Shown here one piece after another: positions 7,847 through 15,914 of a stretch of DNA of 29,041 nucleotides (positions are counted from its first letter, which is position 1; every line of letters starts with the position of its first letter). The notes beneath the pieces were generated by a model that was not told where the DNA came from, searched no databases, and was given only the letters and a program-made list of their open reading frames with translations. The position numbers and the translations under genes were made by a program. Source of the stretch: Syntrophaceae bacterium UBA6252 (GTDB lineage Bacteria; Desulfobacterota; Syntrophia; Syntrophales; UBA6807); the NCBI GenBank assembly GCA_002441265.1, contig DJVQ01000036.1, positions 1 through 29,041 of the forward strand, written 5' to 3'.

Positions 7847-9190
7847 ATGAAAGCCCGGAAGGGACCGCAGAAGAAGCGGGCATCCGCGTGCCCGTCGACG
7901 GTGTTTGTCAATCAATTTACCGACGGGATCCTCGATCCCGGGAAACCCATGCTGGGGCCGGTTCGGGACGGCGGCGTCATCGTGGCGAACACCGTTCCCG
8001 GCTGCTGGGGGCCGATGATCACCCCCGAAATCCGGGGCGGGCATGAAGTGACCCTGCCCGTCGCCGTCGAGGGGGCCGCGCCGGGAGACGCCATTGCCGT
8101 CCGGATCCGGAGCATCACGGTGACTTCCCTGGCCGCCGCGTCGGGAAACGACGCCGTGACCTCGCCGGACCGTTTCGTGGGAGATCCCTACGTGGCCCGG
8201 CGCTGCCCGAAATGCGACACCCTGTACCCGAAGACGGTCGTCAGGGGGATCGGCCGGAAGGCGATCCGCTGCGCCGCCTGCGGCGAGGAAATCTCCCCCT
8301 TCACCTTCACGAACGGCTACACGATGGTGTTCGACGGCAACTATTCCGTGGGGGTGACCCTGGACCGAAAGGCTGCCGAGGAGATCGCGCGCCGGGCCGC
8401 TCATTTCTCCTCCCTTCCCGAGCATTCCCGGCAGCACCCCATCCTGACCTTCGCGCCCCACGACCTGGTCGGGCTCGTCGCCCGCCTCCGCCCGTTCATG
8501 GGACAGCTGGGGACCACCCCCGCCGTTCCCATGCCGGACTCTCACAACGCGGGGGATTTCGGCTCCTTCCTGGTCGGTGCCCCCCACGAATACGGCCTCA
8601 CCGCCGAACAGCTCGAACACCGCACGGACGGGCATATGGACGTCGACGCCGTACGGGCCGGGGCGATTCTGGTGTGTCCCGTGAAGGTGCCCGGAGGGGG
8701 CGTCTACATGGGAGACATGCACGCCCTCCAGGGCGACGGCGAAATCGCCGGCCACACGGTGGACGTTTCCGGGACGGTGACCCTCCAGGTGCAAAGGGTC
8801 GGGGGGCTCAAGCTGGAAGGACCCCTGCTGTTCCCCCTTTCCGAGGACCTTCCCTTCCTGGCGCGGCCCCTGTCCGGCGAGGAGCGGAAAGCGGCCCAAC
8901 GGCTGGCCCGGTCCTGGGGCGTCGACGCCCTGGAGGAGACGGCCCCCGTCTCCGTCATCGGCACGGGGGCGAACCTGAACGCCGCGACGGACAACGGCCT
9001 CGCCCGCGCCGCCGGGCTCTTCAGGATGCCCCTCCCGGAGGTCCTGAACCGGGCCACCATCACGGGGGCCATCGAAATCGGCCGCCACCCCGGCGTGGTC
9101 CGGGTCACGTTCCGGGTGCCCCTGGACCGGCTGGAACCCCTGGGATTGCTGCCTTTCGTCCGGGATCAGTACGGCATCCCGCCGGCATGA
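7847..9190 (+). CDS. Acetamidase/formamidase-family protein with zinc-ribbon insertion
   Basis: A 447-residue member of the FmdA/AmdA family, which hydrolyses small amides such as formamide or acetamide to ammonia and the acid. The family signature is clear in MGDMHALQGDGEIAG and the following VDVSGTVTLQV; earlier motifs include the GPVRDGG/NTVPGCWGP region and the GRLRPFMG-like RLRPFMGQLGTTP. Unusually, residues 120-145 contain CPKC and CAAC (Cys120, 123, 142, 145), a zinc-ribbon-like insertion. The start at 7847 is set by AAGGAGG at 7832-7838, 8 nt upstream; 51 further in-frame residues upstream are repeat and leader sequence. It is monocistronic, with a promoter at 7555-7583. A formamide or formate link to the neighbouring formate genes is possible but unproven. 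Confidence 0.88.
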   Translation: MKARKGPQKKRASACPSTVFVNQFTDGILDPGKPMLGPVRDGGVIVANTVPGCWGPMITPEIRGGHEVTLPVAVEGAAPGDAIAVRIRSITVTSLAAASGNDAVTSPDRFVGDPYVARRCPKCDTLYPKTVVRGIGRKAIRCAACGEEISPFTFTNGYTMVFDGNYSVGVTLDRKAAEEIARRAAHFSSLPEHSRQHPILTFAPHDLVGLVARLRPFMGQLGTTPAVPMPDSHNAGDFGSFLVGAPHEYGLTAEQLEHRTDGHMDVDAVRAGAILVCPVKVPGGGVYMGDMHALQGDGEIAGHTVDVSGTVTLQVQRVGGLKLEGPLLFPLSEDLPFLARPLSGEERKAAQRLARSWGVDALEETAPVSVIGTGANLNAATDNGLARAAGLFRMPLPEVLNRATITGAIEIGRHPGVVRVTFRVPLDRLEPLGLLPFVRDQYGIPPA

Positions 9191-9214
9191 CGGCGTTTCC
9201 CGTGTTTCGCCATG

Positions 9215-9250
9215 AAAAAAAGGCGGGCCCCTGCGGGCCCGCCTTCCGGG
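9215..9250 (-). terminator. Intrinsic terminator of the fdhA-transporter operon
   Basis: A perfect 9-bp GC stem (9222-9230 with 9235-9243) and a CTGC loop. On the minus strand the stem is followed by seven U residues (A run 9215-9221), so it ends the transporter transcript about 30 nt after its stop. On the plus strand only a short T pair follows, but it may also slow polymerase leaving the acetamidase gene. Confidence 0.9.
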
Positions 9251-9274
9251 GAAGCTTCCACTGAAAACTATAAC

Positions 9275-10513
9275 TTACCGTTCCGTTTTCGCCTGCGGCC
9301 TCCGGTAGGCAAAGGCCAGGATGAACCCGGCCAGGAGAAGGCCCGCCGCCACGTACAGGGCGATTCCCTTCATCCGGGCGAACACGAGGGGCCCCGCGAT
9401 CCCGGCGGCGCCCCAGGCCGTGAGCATGAACCCGTAGACCTTCCCGATGTACGTCGGCCCGAAGGAGTCGGCGGCGAAGGCGGGCATCGTCGCGAAGCCG
9501 CCCCCGTAACAGGCCAGCAGGTAGCAGGCGATGACGGTGAAGGCGAACTGGCTGCCGATCTTCGGCAGGAGGATGTACAGGATCGTCTGGGTGACGAACA
9601 TGATGATGAAGACGTTCCTCCTTCCGATGGCGTCCGAGGTCCAGGCCCAGAAGAGGCGTCCCAGCCCGTTGAAGATGGAGGCGACGGCCAGGATGGTTCC
9701 TCCCGTGACGGCCAGCGCCTCGGGGGCGATCCCCGGGTTCGCGTTTCGGATCACGTCCTGGGCCAGGGGCGAAAGCTGGGAAATGAGGCCGATCCCGGCG
9801 GAGACGTTCAGGAACAGCATTCCCCACAGCATCCACCACTGGGGGGTCCTGACGGCCCGTTCGAAGGCGAAGGAATCGGCCGTGGACACGCCGCCCGACG
9901 GGGAGGGGGAGAAACCGGCGGGCAGCCACCCCTTCGGCGGATTCCGGTACAACTGGGCGGACGCGGTGACCGCGATGAGGAAAATGATTCCCCAGACATA
10001 GAAGGTGTTCGCCACGCCCATGGAAATGACCATCCCCGGGGCGATTTTTCCCATGAAGAACGCGCCCGCCCCGAATCCCATGACGGCGAGCCCCGTCACG
10101 AGGCCCCTCTTGTCGGGGAACCAGCGGATGAGCGTTGCGATGGGGGTGACGTACCCGAAGCCGTTTCCCAGGCCGCCGATGAGGCCGAAGCCGAGGTACA
10201 GGAGCCAGATGCTCGACAGCCGGTCCGCCAGTCCGGCGATGATCGTTCCCGCTCCGAAAAGGAGACCTCCGAGGGTGGCCACGAACCTGGGACCCCGCTT
10301 GTCCACCAGGGTCCCGCCGAAGGCGGCCGCCAGACCGATGACGCCGATGCAGATCATGAAGGTGATCTGGGTTTCCGTTTCCCCCCAGCCGTGGGTGGCC
10401 ATGAGGGGCTTCTTGAAGACGGACCATGCGTAGACGGTCCCCAGGCACAGCTGCATGACGATCGCCGCGACGGCGATCCACCATCTTTTGCCTTCCAGGT
10501 TCTCGCTGCTCAT
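9275..10513 (-). CDS. MFS transporter, oxalate/formate antiporter (OFA) family
   Basis: A 412-residue major facilitator with about 12 hydrophobic segments. The N-terminal pattern RWWIAVAAIVMQLCLGTVYAWSVF and the repeated loops DKRGPRFVATLGG, IGGLGNGFGY and RWFPDKRGLVTGLAVMGFG are typical of the OFA family, whose founding member OxlT exchanges oxalate for formate. The ATG at 10511-10513 overlaps the fdhA stop as ATGA, with a GGAGGAGGG ribosome site inside the end of fdhA, so the two genes are translationally coupled. That arrangement makes formate (or oxalate/formate exchange) the natural substrate guess, but OFA proteins also carry other carboxylates. A terminator follows at 9215-9250. Confidence 0.87.
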   Translation of the reverse strand: MSSENLEGKRWWIAVAAIVMQLCLGTVYAWSVFKKPLMATHGWGETETQITFMICIGVIGLAAAFGGTLVDKRGPRFVATLGGLLFGAGTIIAGLADRLSSIWLLYLGFGLIGGLGNGFGYVTPIATLIRWFPDKRGLVTGLAVMGFGAGAFFMGKIAPGMVISMGVANTFYVWGIIFLIAVTASAQLYRNPPKGWLPAGFSPSPSGGVSTADSFAFERAVRTPQWWMLWGMLFLNVSAGIGLISQLSPLAQDVIRNANPGIAPEALAVTGGTILAVASIFNGLGRLFWAWTSDAIGRRNVFIIMFVTQTILYILLPKIGSQFAFTVIACYLLACYGGGFATMPAFAADSFGPTYIGKVYGFMLTAWGAAGIAGPLVFARMKGIALYVAAGLLLAGFILAFAYRRPQAKTER

Positions 10514-13305
10514 GTGTTCCCTCCTCCCCGTACCGACGATGCCGCTTCAGTCGACAAAACGCCCGTTCCCGCCCGTCCGCCGATGGAGGTTTCGGGCCCG
10601 GCGTCCCGGGCCGCTTCCACCCGGACGGCGCACACCTTGAATCCCGGAATCTTGCCCACCGGGTCCAGCGAGGGATGGGTCAGCCGGTTCACCGCCGCCT
10701 CGGCGAAATGGAAGTTCATGAACACCGTTCCCCGGGGGGACTTTTCCGTGACCCGGGCCTTCGCCGTCACGGACCCGCGGCGGGAGGTGACCGTCACCGG
10801 CCGCCCGTCCTCCACCTTCAGCCTTTCGGCGTCGGCGGGGTGGATTTCCACGAGGCTCTCGGGAACCCGTTCCATGGACCCGCTGGAGAGCCTGGTCATG
10901 GTTCCCGTATGGTAGTGGTAGAGGACCCTGCCGGTGGAAAGGATCAGGGGATACTCCCCGTCGGGAAGCTCCGCCGGAGGCGTGTATTCGACGGCGTGGA
11001 AGAGGCCGAGGCCGCGGGTGAACCGGTCCCTGTGGAGGTACGCCGTCCCCGGGTGCTCCTCGTTCGGGCAGGGCCACTGGAGGCTGCCCCGCTCCAGGCG
11101 TCCGTAGGTGATGCCCCGATAGCTCGGCGTCACCCGGCGGATCTCCTCCATGATGTCCCCGGCGGAGCCGTAGCGTGCGGGAACCCCCATCCGGTTCAGG
11201 AGGTCCGAGAGGATTTTCCAGTCCTGCCGCGCCGTCCCGGGAGGCTCCACGGCCTTCCGGACCCGCTGGACCCTCCGCTCCGTGTTGGTGAAGGTTCCGT
11301 CCTTTTCGGCGAAGGAGGCCGACGGCAGGACGACGTCGGCGAACTGCGCCGTCTCCGTGGGGAAGATGTCCTGGACGACAAGAAAGTCCAGCTGTTTCAG
11401 GGCTTCCTCCACGTGGGAGAGGTCGGGGTCGGAAAGCAGCGGGTTTTCCCCCATGATGTAAAGGGCCTTGACGGTTCCCTCGAGGGCCCCCTTCGTGATT
11501 TCCACCACGGTGAGCCCCTGTTTTCCGGGCAGGGCCTTCCCCCAGGCCTCCTCGAAGAACGCACGCGCCCCGGCGTCCTCCACCGGCCGGTAGCCGGGGA
11601 ACACGTTGGGAAGGCCGCCCATGTCGCAGGCGCCCTGCACGTTGTTCTGCCCTCTCAGGGGGTTGACCCCGCCCCCCTCGATGCCGACGTTCCCGCAGAG
11701 CATGGCCAGGTTCGCGATGGACTTCACGTTGTTCGTCCCGGAGATGTGCTGGGTGATTCCCATGGCGTAGAGAATGGAGGCCCGGCCCGCCGCGGCGTAC
11801 ATCCGGGCGGCCTTTCTCAGGTCGTCCGCGGGCACCCCGGAAATCTCCTCCACCCGTTCGGGGGTGTATTTCGCCGTGACCGCCTTCAGGGCGTCGAATC
11901 CCTCCGTCCGTGCCGCCACGTAGGCCGCGTCGTGGAGGCTCTCTCCGATGATGACGTTCATGAGGCCGTTCAGCACGGCCACGTCCGTTCCCGGTTTCTG
12001 GCGGAGCCAGAGATCGGCGTACCGCACCAGGTCGATTTTCCGGGGATCGATGACGATGAGCTTCCCGTTGTTCCGGCGGACGGCCCGCTTCACCGCCGCC
12101 CCGATGACGGGATGGTTTTCCGTGGTGTTCGTTCCCGTTGCCAGGATGAGGTCGGAGAATTCGATTTCCCCGATGGAATTGGTCATTGCACCGCTTCCGA
12201 AGGCGGCGGCCAGACCGGCCACCGTGACCGAGTGTCAGAGCCGGGCGCAGTGATCGACGTTGTTTGTTCCGATTCCCGCGCGCATGAATTTCTGGAAGAG
12301 GTAGTTTTCCTCGTTGGTGCACCGGGCGGAGGAGAGCCCGGCGATGCCGTCGGGTCCGCGGGCCTCCCGGACGGCCTTGAATTTCGAGGCGATGAGGTCG
12401 AGGGCTTCCTCCCATCCCGCCTCCTCGAGCTTCCCTCCCTTCGTCCTCCGGACGAGGGGGGTCTTCAGACGGCTCGGGTGCCCGATGAAATCCATTCCGA
12501 AGCGGCCCTTGACGCACAGGCTTCCGCGGTTCGGCGGGGTGTCCTTCCCGCCGCCCTTCACGGAGACGATCTTTCCTTCATGGATGGACAGGTCCATCTG
12601 GCAGCCCACGCCGCAGTATGCGCAGGTGGTCCGCACCGTCCGGGTTTCCCAGGGACGGCCCCCGAACCGGGCCTTTTTCATGGTGATGGCGCCCACGGGG
12701 CATGCTTCGGCGCACTCCCCGCAGAAGACGCAGCTCGAATCGATGTAGTCGGCGTCGAAGGCTGGGCCCACCTTGGCGTGCGATCCCCGCATGAAAAAAT
12801 CGAGGACTTCGTTCACCTGGATCTCGTTGCAGGCCCGGACGCAGCGGCCGCAAAGGACGCACTTGTTCAGGTCCCTCTGGATCATGGTGTTTGTCTTCTC
12901 GACGGGGTAGCCGGGGGGCTGGATTTCGAACCGCGGTTTTTCGATTCTGAAGAAATAGACGAGATCCTGGAGCGCGCACGACCCGTTCCGCTCGCAGGTA
13001 AGACAGTTGTGGTCTCCGGAGGCCCAGAGGAGTTCGACGATCATCCTCTGTGCGGCCCGTACCTTTTCCGTGTCCGTGCGGACCACCATGCCGGGGCTCA
13101 CCGGCATGCAGCAGGAAGCGACGAGATTCCTCGAACCCGCCACTTCCACGACGCAAACCCGGCAGGCGCCCACCGCCGTGGTCCTCTCGAGGAAGCAGAG
13201 GGTGGGAATGAAGATTCCGTACCTGCGCGCCGCGTCCAGAATGGTTTCGTCGACCGCCGCTTCGATCGAACGTCCGTCGATGGTCAGTTGAACGCCTCTT
13301 TCCAT
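10510..13305 (-). CDS. fdhA: Selenocysteine formate dehydrogenase catalytic subunit with N-terminal Fe-S domains
   Basis: A 931-residue Mo/W-bis-MGD formate dehydrogenase, converting formate to CO2 or the reverse. In order: a [2Fe-2S] domain (Cys37, 48, 51, 65), a NuoG-like His-Cys cluster (His99, Cys101, 104, 110), two ferredoxin [4Fe-4S] motifs (Cys149-159 and Cys192-202), the catalytic-domain [4Fe-4S] (Cys228, 231, 235, 264), then the pterin domains. An in-frame TGA at 12235-12237 lies in the active-site sequence NNVDHCARL-U-HSVTVAGLAA, giving Sec357; a SECIS hairpin follows it. Conventional gene calling would split it into two open frames. The ATG at 13303-13305 has AGGGGA 7-8 nt upstream. 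No signal peptide, so cytoplasmic. The N-terminal domains resemble those of FeFe hydrogenases and imply NAD- or ferredoxin-linked electron transfer through NuoEF-like partners. Confidence 0.95.
12205..12237 (-). promoter_or_regulatory. Selenocysteine codon and bacterial SECIS hairpin in fdhA
   Basis: On the minus strand the UGA (12237-12235) is followed by 18 nt and then the apical loop GGUCU (12216-12212), closed by seven pairs between 12223-12217 and 12211-12205, six Watson-Crick and one G-U. The loop sequence and its distance from UGA match, as I recall, the E. coli fdhF element that SelB binds. The protein context (HCARL-U-H) is the conserved Sec site of formate dehydrogenases, so this is recoding and not a nonsense mutation. 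Confidence 0.92.
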
Positions 13306-13577
13306 GTCGTTCCCCTTTTCCGATGTCGTCAGGTTTTCTGATGGACCGGCATTCCATGCCGGCCGCCCGGCGAGCGGCCCGGCATGCCGCCGAAAACCGT
13401 CGGGAAGCCCTGGAACCGGTTTTGTTCCGCAACGGACCCCGCACGGGTTTCCCGGAAGCTCCGGCACGTCTCCCGGGGACGTCCCCCGGGCCGGTCGTCC
13501 GGTTCCCGGGGGTCCTTCGCGCGTCCCGTGCGGCTCCTCCGGAATCGTCCGGCCGGTGCCGCCCGGGGCCCGTCGCA
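13306..13577 (-). promoter_or_regulatory. Long structured leader of fdhA (candidate cis-regulatory RNA)
   Basis: From the predicted start near 13577 the fdhA transcript has a leader of about 270 nt without a credible gene. It can fold strongly: 13439-13447 pairs with 13525-13533 (9 of 9), closing a 95-nt domain. Inside lie a 12-pair hairpin (13483-13494 with 13499-13512, TT bulge) and a small CCGGA/TCCGG hairpin (13452-13464). Closer to the ATG are two more hairpins, 13346-13362 and 13361-13379, which share bases and are mutually exclusive at the edge. A molybdenum/tungsten cofactor riboswitch (Moco RNA) is a sensible candidate before a molybdo-enzyme, but I could not match its consensus by eye. 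The very high GC content could alone create some of these pairings. Confidence 0.4.
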
Positions 13578-13583
13578 GGCAAA

Positions 13584-13612
13584 ATCATGTCATTTAAGGC
13601 TGGAAATGTCAA
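13584..13612 (-). promoter_or_regulatory. Promoter for fdhA operon
   Basis: On the minus strand a perfect TTGACA (13607-13612) is followed after 17 bp by CATGAT (13584-13589, 4 of 6). It is the AT-richest part of the 376-nt gap between the channel gene and fdhA. I saw no convincing sigma54 -24/-12 element. Bases 13613-13681 hold nothing else I can support. Confidence 0.55.
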
Positions 13613-13681
13613 AGGAATTGGATCAGGCGGCCTTTCCCGCCCGCCCCGGGACAGGGCAAATCAGGACAGGCGGGGGGGGAG

Positions 13682-14497
13682 TCACAGGGGTTTCCCGCAG
13701 TGGGGGCACTGTTTCCTCCCGGCTTTCGATTTCTGTACTTCCTCCACGAAGCCGGCCCCGACGATGCCCGTCGGGAGGGCGAACATTCCGATCCCGAAGA
13801 CAGCGCTCACGGCGGCGAAGAACTTCCCCCAGAAGGTGACGGGGTACACGTCGCCGTAACCCACGGTGGTCATGGTGATGACGGACCACCACATGGCCGA
13901 CGGAATGTCGGGGAACTTGTCCGGCTGGGCCCCGTGCTCGGCGAAGAACATGAAGGACGAGGACAGGGTCACCAGGATCAGGAGGAGCAGGAACGTCATG
14001 GCCAGTTCCTCCTTTCTGTCCTTGAGCACCCGCGCCAGGAGGCGAAAGGAGGAGGAGTACCGTCCCAGCTTGGCCACCCGGAAGATCCGGAAAAGCCGGA
14101 CGGCCCGCAGGAACCGCAGGTCGGCGCCGATGAAGGAGACGTAGAAGGGAAGAAAGGCCAGAAGATCGATGATGAGCATGGGCTTCGCCATGAAACGCAG
14201 CCTGCCCGAAAACGGGTTCGCCATGGTCCTTCCTTCCGGGGAGGACCACACCCTTCCGGCGTACTCCACCGTGAAGACGGCCACGGAGAACACCTCGAAC
14301 CACTGGAAAAACGTCCCGTACCGGTTTCCGATGGATTGCACCGTCCCGAGGATCTCGGCCAGGACGTTGAGGAGAATGAGGGTGAGGATGAAGACGTCGA
14401 AAGTCCGGCTCGCCTTGTCCCTCCGGTCGGCCGCCTCGAGGATTTCCCAGACCCGTTTTCTCACGCTTTTCCCGGTTCCGCTCTCAGATCCCTTCAT
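13682..14497 (-). CDS. Voltage-gated potassium channel (Kv-like, six-helix)
   Basis: A 271-residue membrane protein with the six-helix Kv layout. S1 is about residues 33-52, S2 about 66-82, S3 about 107-123. S4 carries five arginines at every third position (Arg128, 131, 134, 137, 140), the classic voltage sensor. The pore helices follow at 167-187 and 227-250, with the selectivity filter TVGYGD at 211-216. The tail ends RKQCPHCGKPL, a single CxxC with no partner pair. I chose the ATG at 14495-14497, although its ribosome site is weak; the open frame extends back to a TTG at 14590 inside the promoter, and a GTG at residue 12 is also possible. It stands alone, divergent from the lipoprotein. 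Confidence 0.9.
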   Translation of the reverse strand: MKGSESGTGKSVRKRVWEILEAADRRDKASRTFDVFILTLILLNVLAEILGTVQSIGNRYGTFFQWFEVFSVAVFTVEYAGRVWSSPEGRTMANPFSGRLRFMAKPMLIIDLLAFLPFYVSFIGADLRFLRAVRLFRIFRVAKLGRYSSSFRLLARVLKDRKEELAMTFLLLLILVTLSSSFMFFAEHGAQPDKFPDIPSAMWWSVITMTTVGYGDVYPVTFWGKFFAAVSAVFGIGMFALPTGIVGAGFVEEVQKSKAGRKQCPHCGKPL

Positions 14498-14560
14498 CTC
14501 GTTCTTTCGACCTCTGCCTTTTCCGGATGTCCCCACCCTTTGAAAAAATTCCCGCTGTCC

Positions 14561-14590
14561 GTTATATCCGGGCTCAGGGGAAAAGATCAA
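14561..14590 (-). promoter_or_regulatory. Candidate promoter for the potassium channel
   Basis: On the minus strand TTGATC (14585-14590) and TATAAC (14561-14566) are separated by 18 bp. The start would lie near 14554, about 57 nt before the chosen ATG, which argues against the longer TTG-initiated frame. Confidence 0.5.
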
Positions 14591-14684
14591 GCGGCAACCG
14601 GGCGGTGAGAAACGGATCCGCGTCGTCCGGCGGGCGGGTCACGGTGAAGAAAAGGCTCCCCACTGGGGGGCCGGGAGGAGTACC

Positions 14685-15329
14685 ATGAAGAAGAGGATTC
14701 TTTGTTTCGCGGTGTTTTTTCTGGCGGCCGTTCTGGCGGCGGGATGCGGGGAGGGAACGCCGCGATTGAAGCCCCTTCCGAGGGACGGCGTCGTCCTTGC
14801 CTTCGGGGACAGCCTTACCTACGGGACGGGGGCGGAACCGGGACGGAGCTATCCGGAGGATCTGGAAGCCCTGATCGGAAGAAAGGTCGTCCGGTCCGGC
14901 GTTCCCGGCGAGGTGACCGGGGCCGGTCTCAAGCGGCTGACGCCGGTCCTGGAAGCCGTCCGGCCGGACCTGGTGATCCTCTGCCACGGCGGAAACGACA
15001 TCCTCCGGCGGATGGATCTCAGGGTGACGGCGGAGAACCTGAAGGCCATGATCGGAATCATCCGGGGAAGGGGAGGGGATGTGGTTCTCGTCGGGGTGCC
15101 CGCCCCTGGATTGTGGCTCCGGACGGCGTCCTTCTACGGGAAGGTCGCCGAAGAAACGGGGGTCCCCATTCTGGAGGACGTCCTGACGGAGATTCTTTCC
15201 ACCAGGACCCTGAAGGCGGACCAGATCCACCCCAACGGCAGGGGGTATGCCCGGATGGCCTCGGCCGTCGCGGATTTCCTGGTCCGGAAGGGGGCGTTGA
15301 CCGAGGGGGACCTCAGGCGGACGCCTTAG
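14685..15329 (+). CDS. SGNH/GDSL esterase lipoprotein
   Basis: A 214-residue secreted lipoprotein of the TesA-like arylesterase group. The N-terminus is a lipoprotein signal: MKKR, a hydrophobic core, then the lipobox LAAGC with Cys21 as the lipidated residue. The SGNH blocks are canonical: GDSLTYG with nucleophile Ser43, the oxyanion-hole Gly in SGVPGEVT, HGGNDI with its Asn, and DQIHPNGRGY with the catalytic Asp and His. It should act as a membrane-anchored esterase or thioesterase facing the periplasm; substrate unknown. The start has GGGAGGAG at 14673-14680 a few bases upstream. It ends only 6 nt from the convergent unknown gene and no terminator is visible between them. Confidence 0.92.
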   Translation: MKKRILCFAVFFLAAVLAAGCGEGTPRLKPLPRDGVVLAFGDSLTYGTGAEPGRSYPEDLEALIGRKVVRSGVPGEVTGAGLKRLTPVLEAVRPDLVILCHGGNDILRRMDLRVTAENLKAMIGIIRGRGGDVVLVGVPAPGLWLRTASFYGKVAEETGVPILEDVLTEILSTRTLKADQIHPNGRGYARMASAVADFLVRKGALTEGDLRRTP

Positions 15330-15335
15330 GGCGGC

Positions 15336-15776
15336 TCAGTCGCATCGCAGCCGGAGGCTCCACGAGGAGATGCGTTCGTTCCCCCGGAAGAGGGTGCCCC
15401 AGTTTCCGTACGTGACGCCGTCGAGCTGCACGAAGACCTCGTGGCCCGTGAAACCGCCGTTTTCGGAGCTGCAGAAGGAAAGGACGGCTTCGCTCACGAT
15501 GACGAGCCGTCCCGTCAGGAGGCCCAGGGAGGGGTTGCGGGAGGTCCATGCGGTTTCCCCCTTCCCCTCGCGGAAGGGCACGATCTCGTAGCGGTTTTCG
15601 AAGGTCAGCGGCGGCCCGTCGGGGGGAGACAGGGTCATCCTTCCCTCATGGAACCACAGGTCCTCCGTGTGGACGGTCCTCGCCGTTCCTCCGAAGGGGA
15701 TCTTCCCGCCGGTTCCGTCGACGTATTCCCCCGTTCCGGTCCATTCCCGCTCCTGGAAAAAAAAGGTGTGTTCCAT
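15336..15776 (-). CDS. Unrecognised 146-residue protein
   Basis: I do not recognise this protein. From the ATG at 15774-15776 it has 146 residues, no signal peptide, no membrane segment and only two cysteines. It is rich in alternating polar/aromatic stretches (GTGEYVDGTG, TFENRYEIVPF, GRLVIVSEAVLSF, TSWSL-like ISSWSLRLR) that suggest an all-beta fold, possibly a small calycin-like barrel; this is a guess. The start is favoured by GGGGAAGG about 10 nt upstream; a 41-residue extension to 15899 runs through the neighbouring terminator and is unlikely. Codon use looks like its neighbours. It lies between the convergent lipoprotein and the redox operon's terminator, so it is a separate unit, with no promoter I can see. 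Confidence 0.65.
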   Translation of the reverse strand: MEHTFFFQEREWTGTGEYVDGTGGKIPFGGTARTVHTEDLWFHEGRMTLSPPDGPPLTFENRYEIVPFREGKGETAWTSRNPSLGLLTGRLVIVSEAVLSFCSSENGGFTGHEVFVQLDGVTYGNWGTLFRGNERISSWSLRLRCD

Positions 15777-15860
15777 GCCGGTTTGTCCTTCCCCGGGGCA
15801 TCGCCCCGGTGATGCGGGTTTGTCGTTTTTCCCCGGCCCGGCCCGTTCCCCCCCTGTTCG

Positions 15861-15892
15861 AAAAAAGCCCCGCCGGGTTCCGGCGGGGCTTT
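15861..15892 (-). terminator. Intrinsic terminator of the redox operon
   Basis: A perfect 10-bp stem (15867-15876 with 15880-15889), extended by A-T pairs, has a 3-nt loop and on the minus strand a run of six U (15866-15861). It lies 22 nt after the stop of the NuoF/GltD fusion and marks the end of that operon, separating it from the fdhA unit. Confidence 0.93.
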
Positions 15893-15914
15893 CATTCAAG
15901 TCAGGGGCGGCCTC

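Noticed and set aside
12205..12240. The TGA in fdhA as a nonsense mutation or split gene
   Set aside because: It occupies the conserved Sec position, the frame continues with full homology, and a SECIS hairpin follows at the standard distance.
13304..13597. Open frames within the fdhA leader
   Set aside because: They are GC-driven, overlap in several frames and lack ribosome sites; the region is better explained as structured leader RNA.
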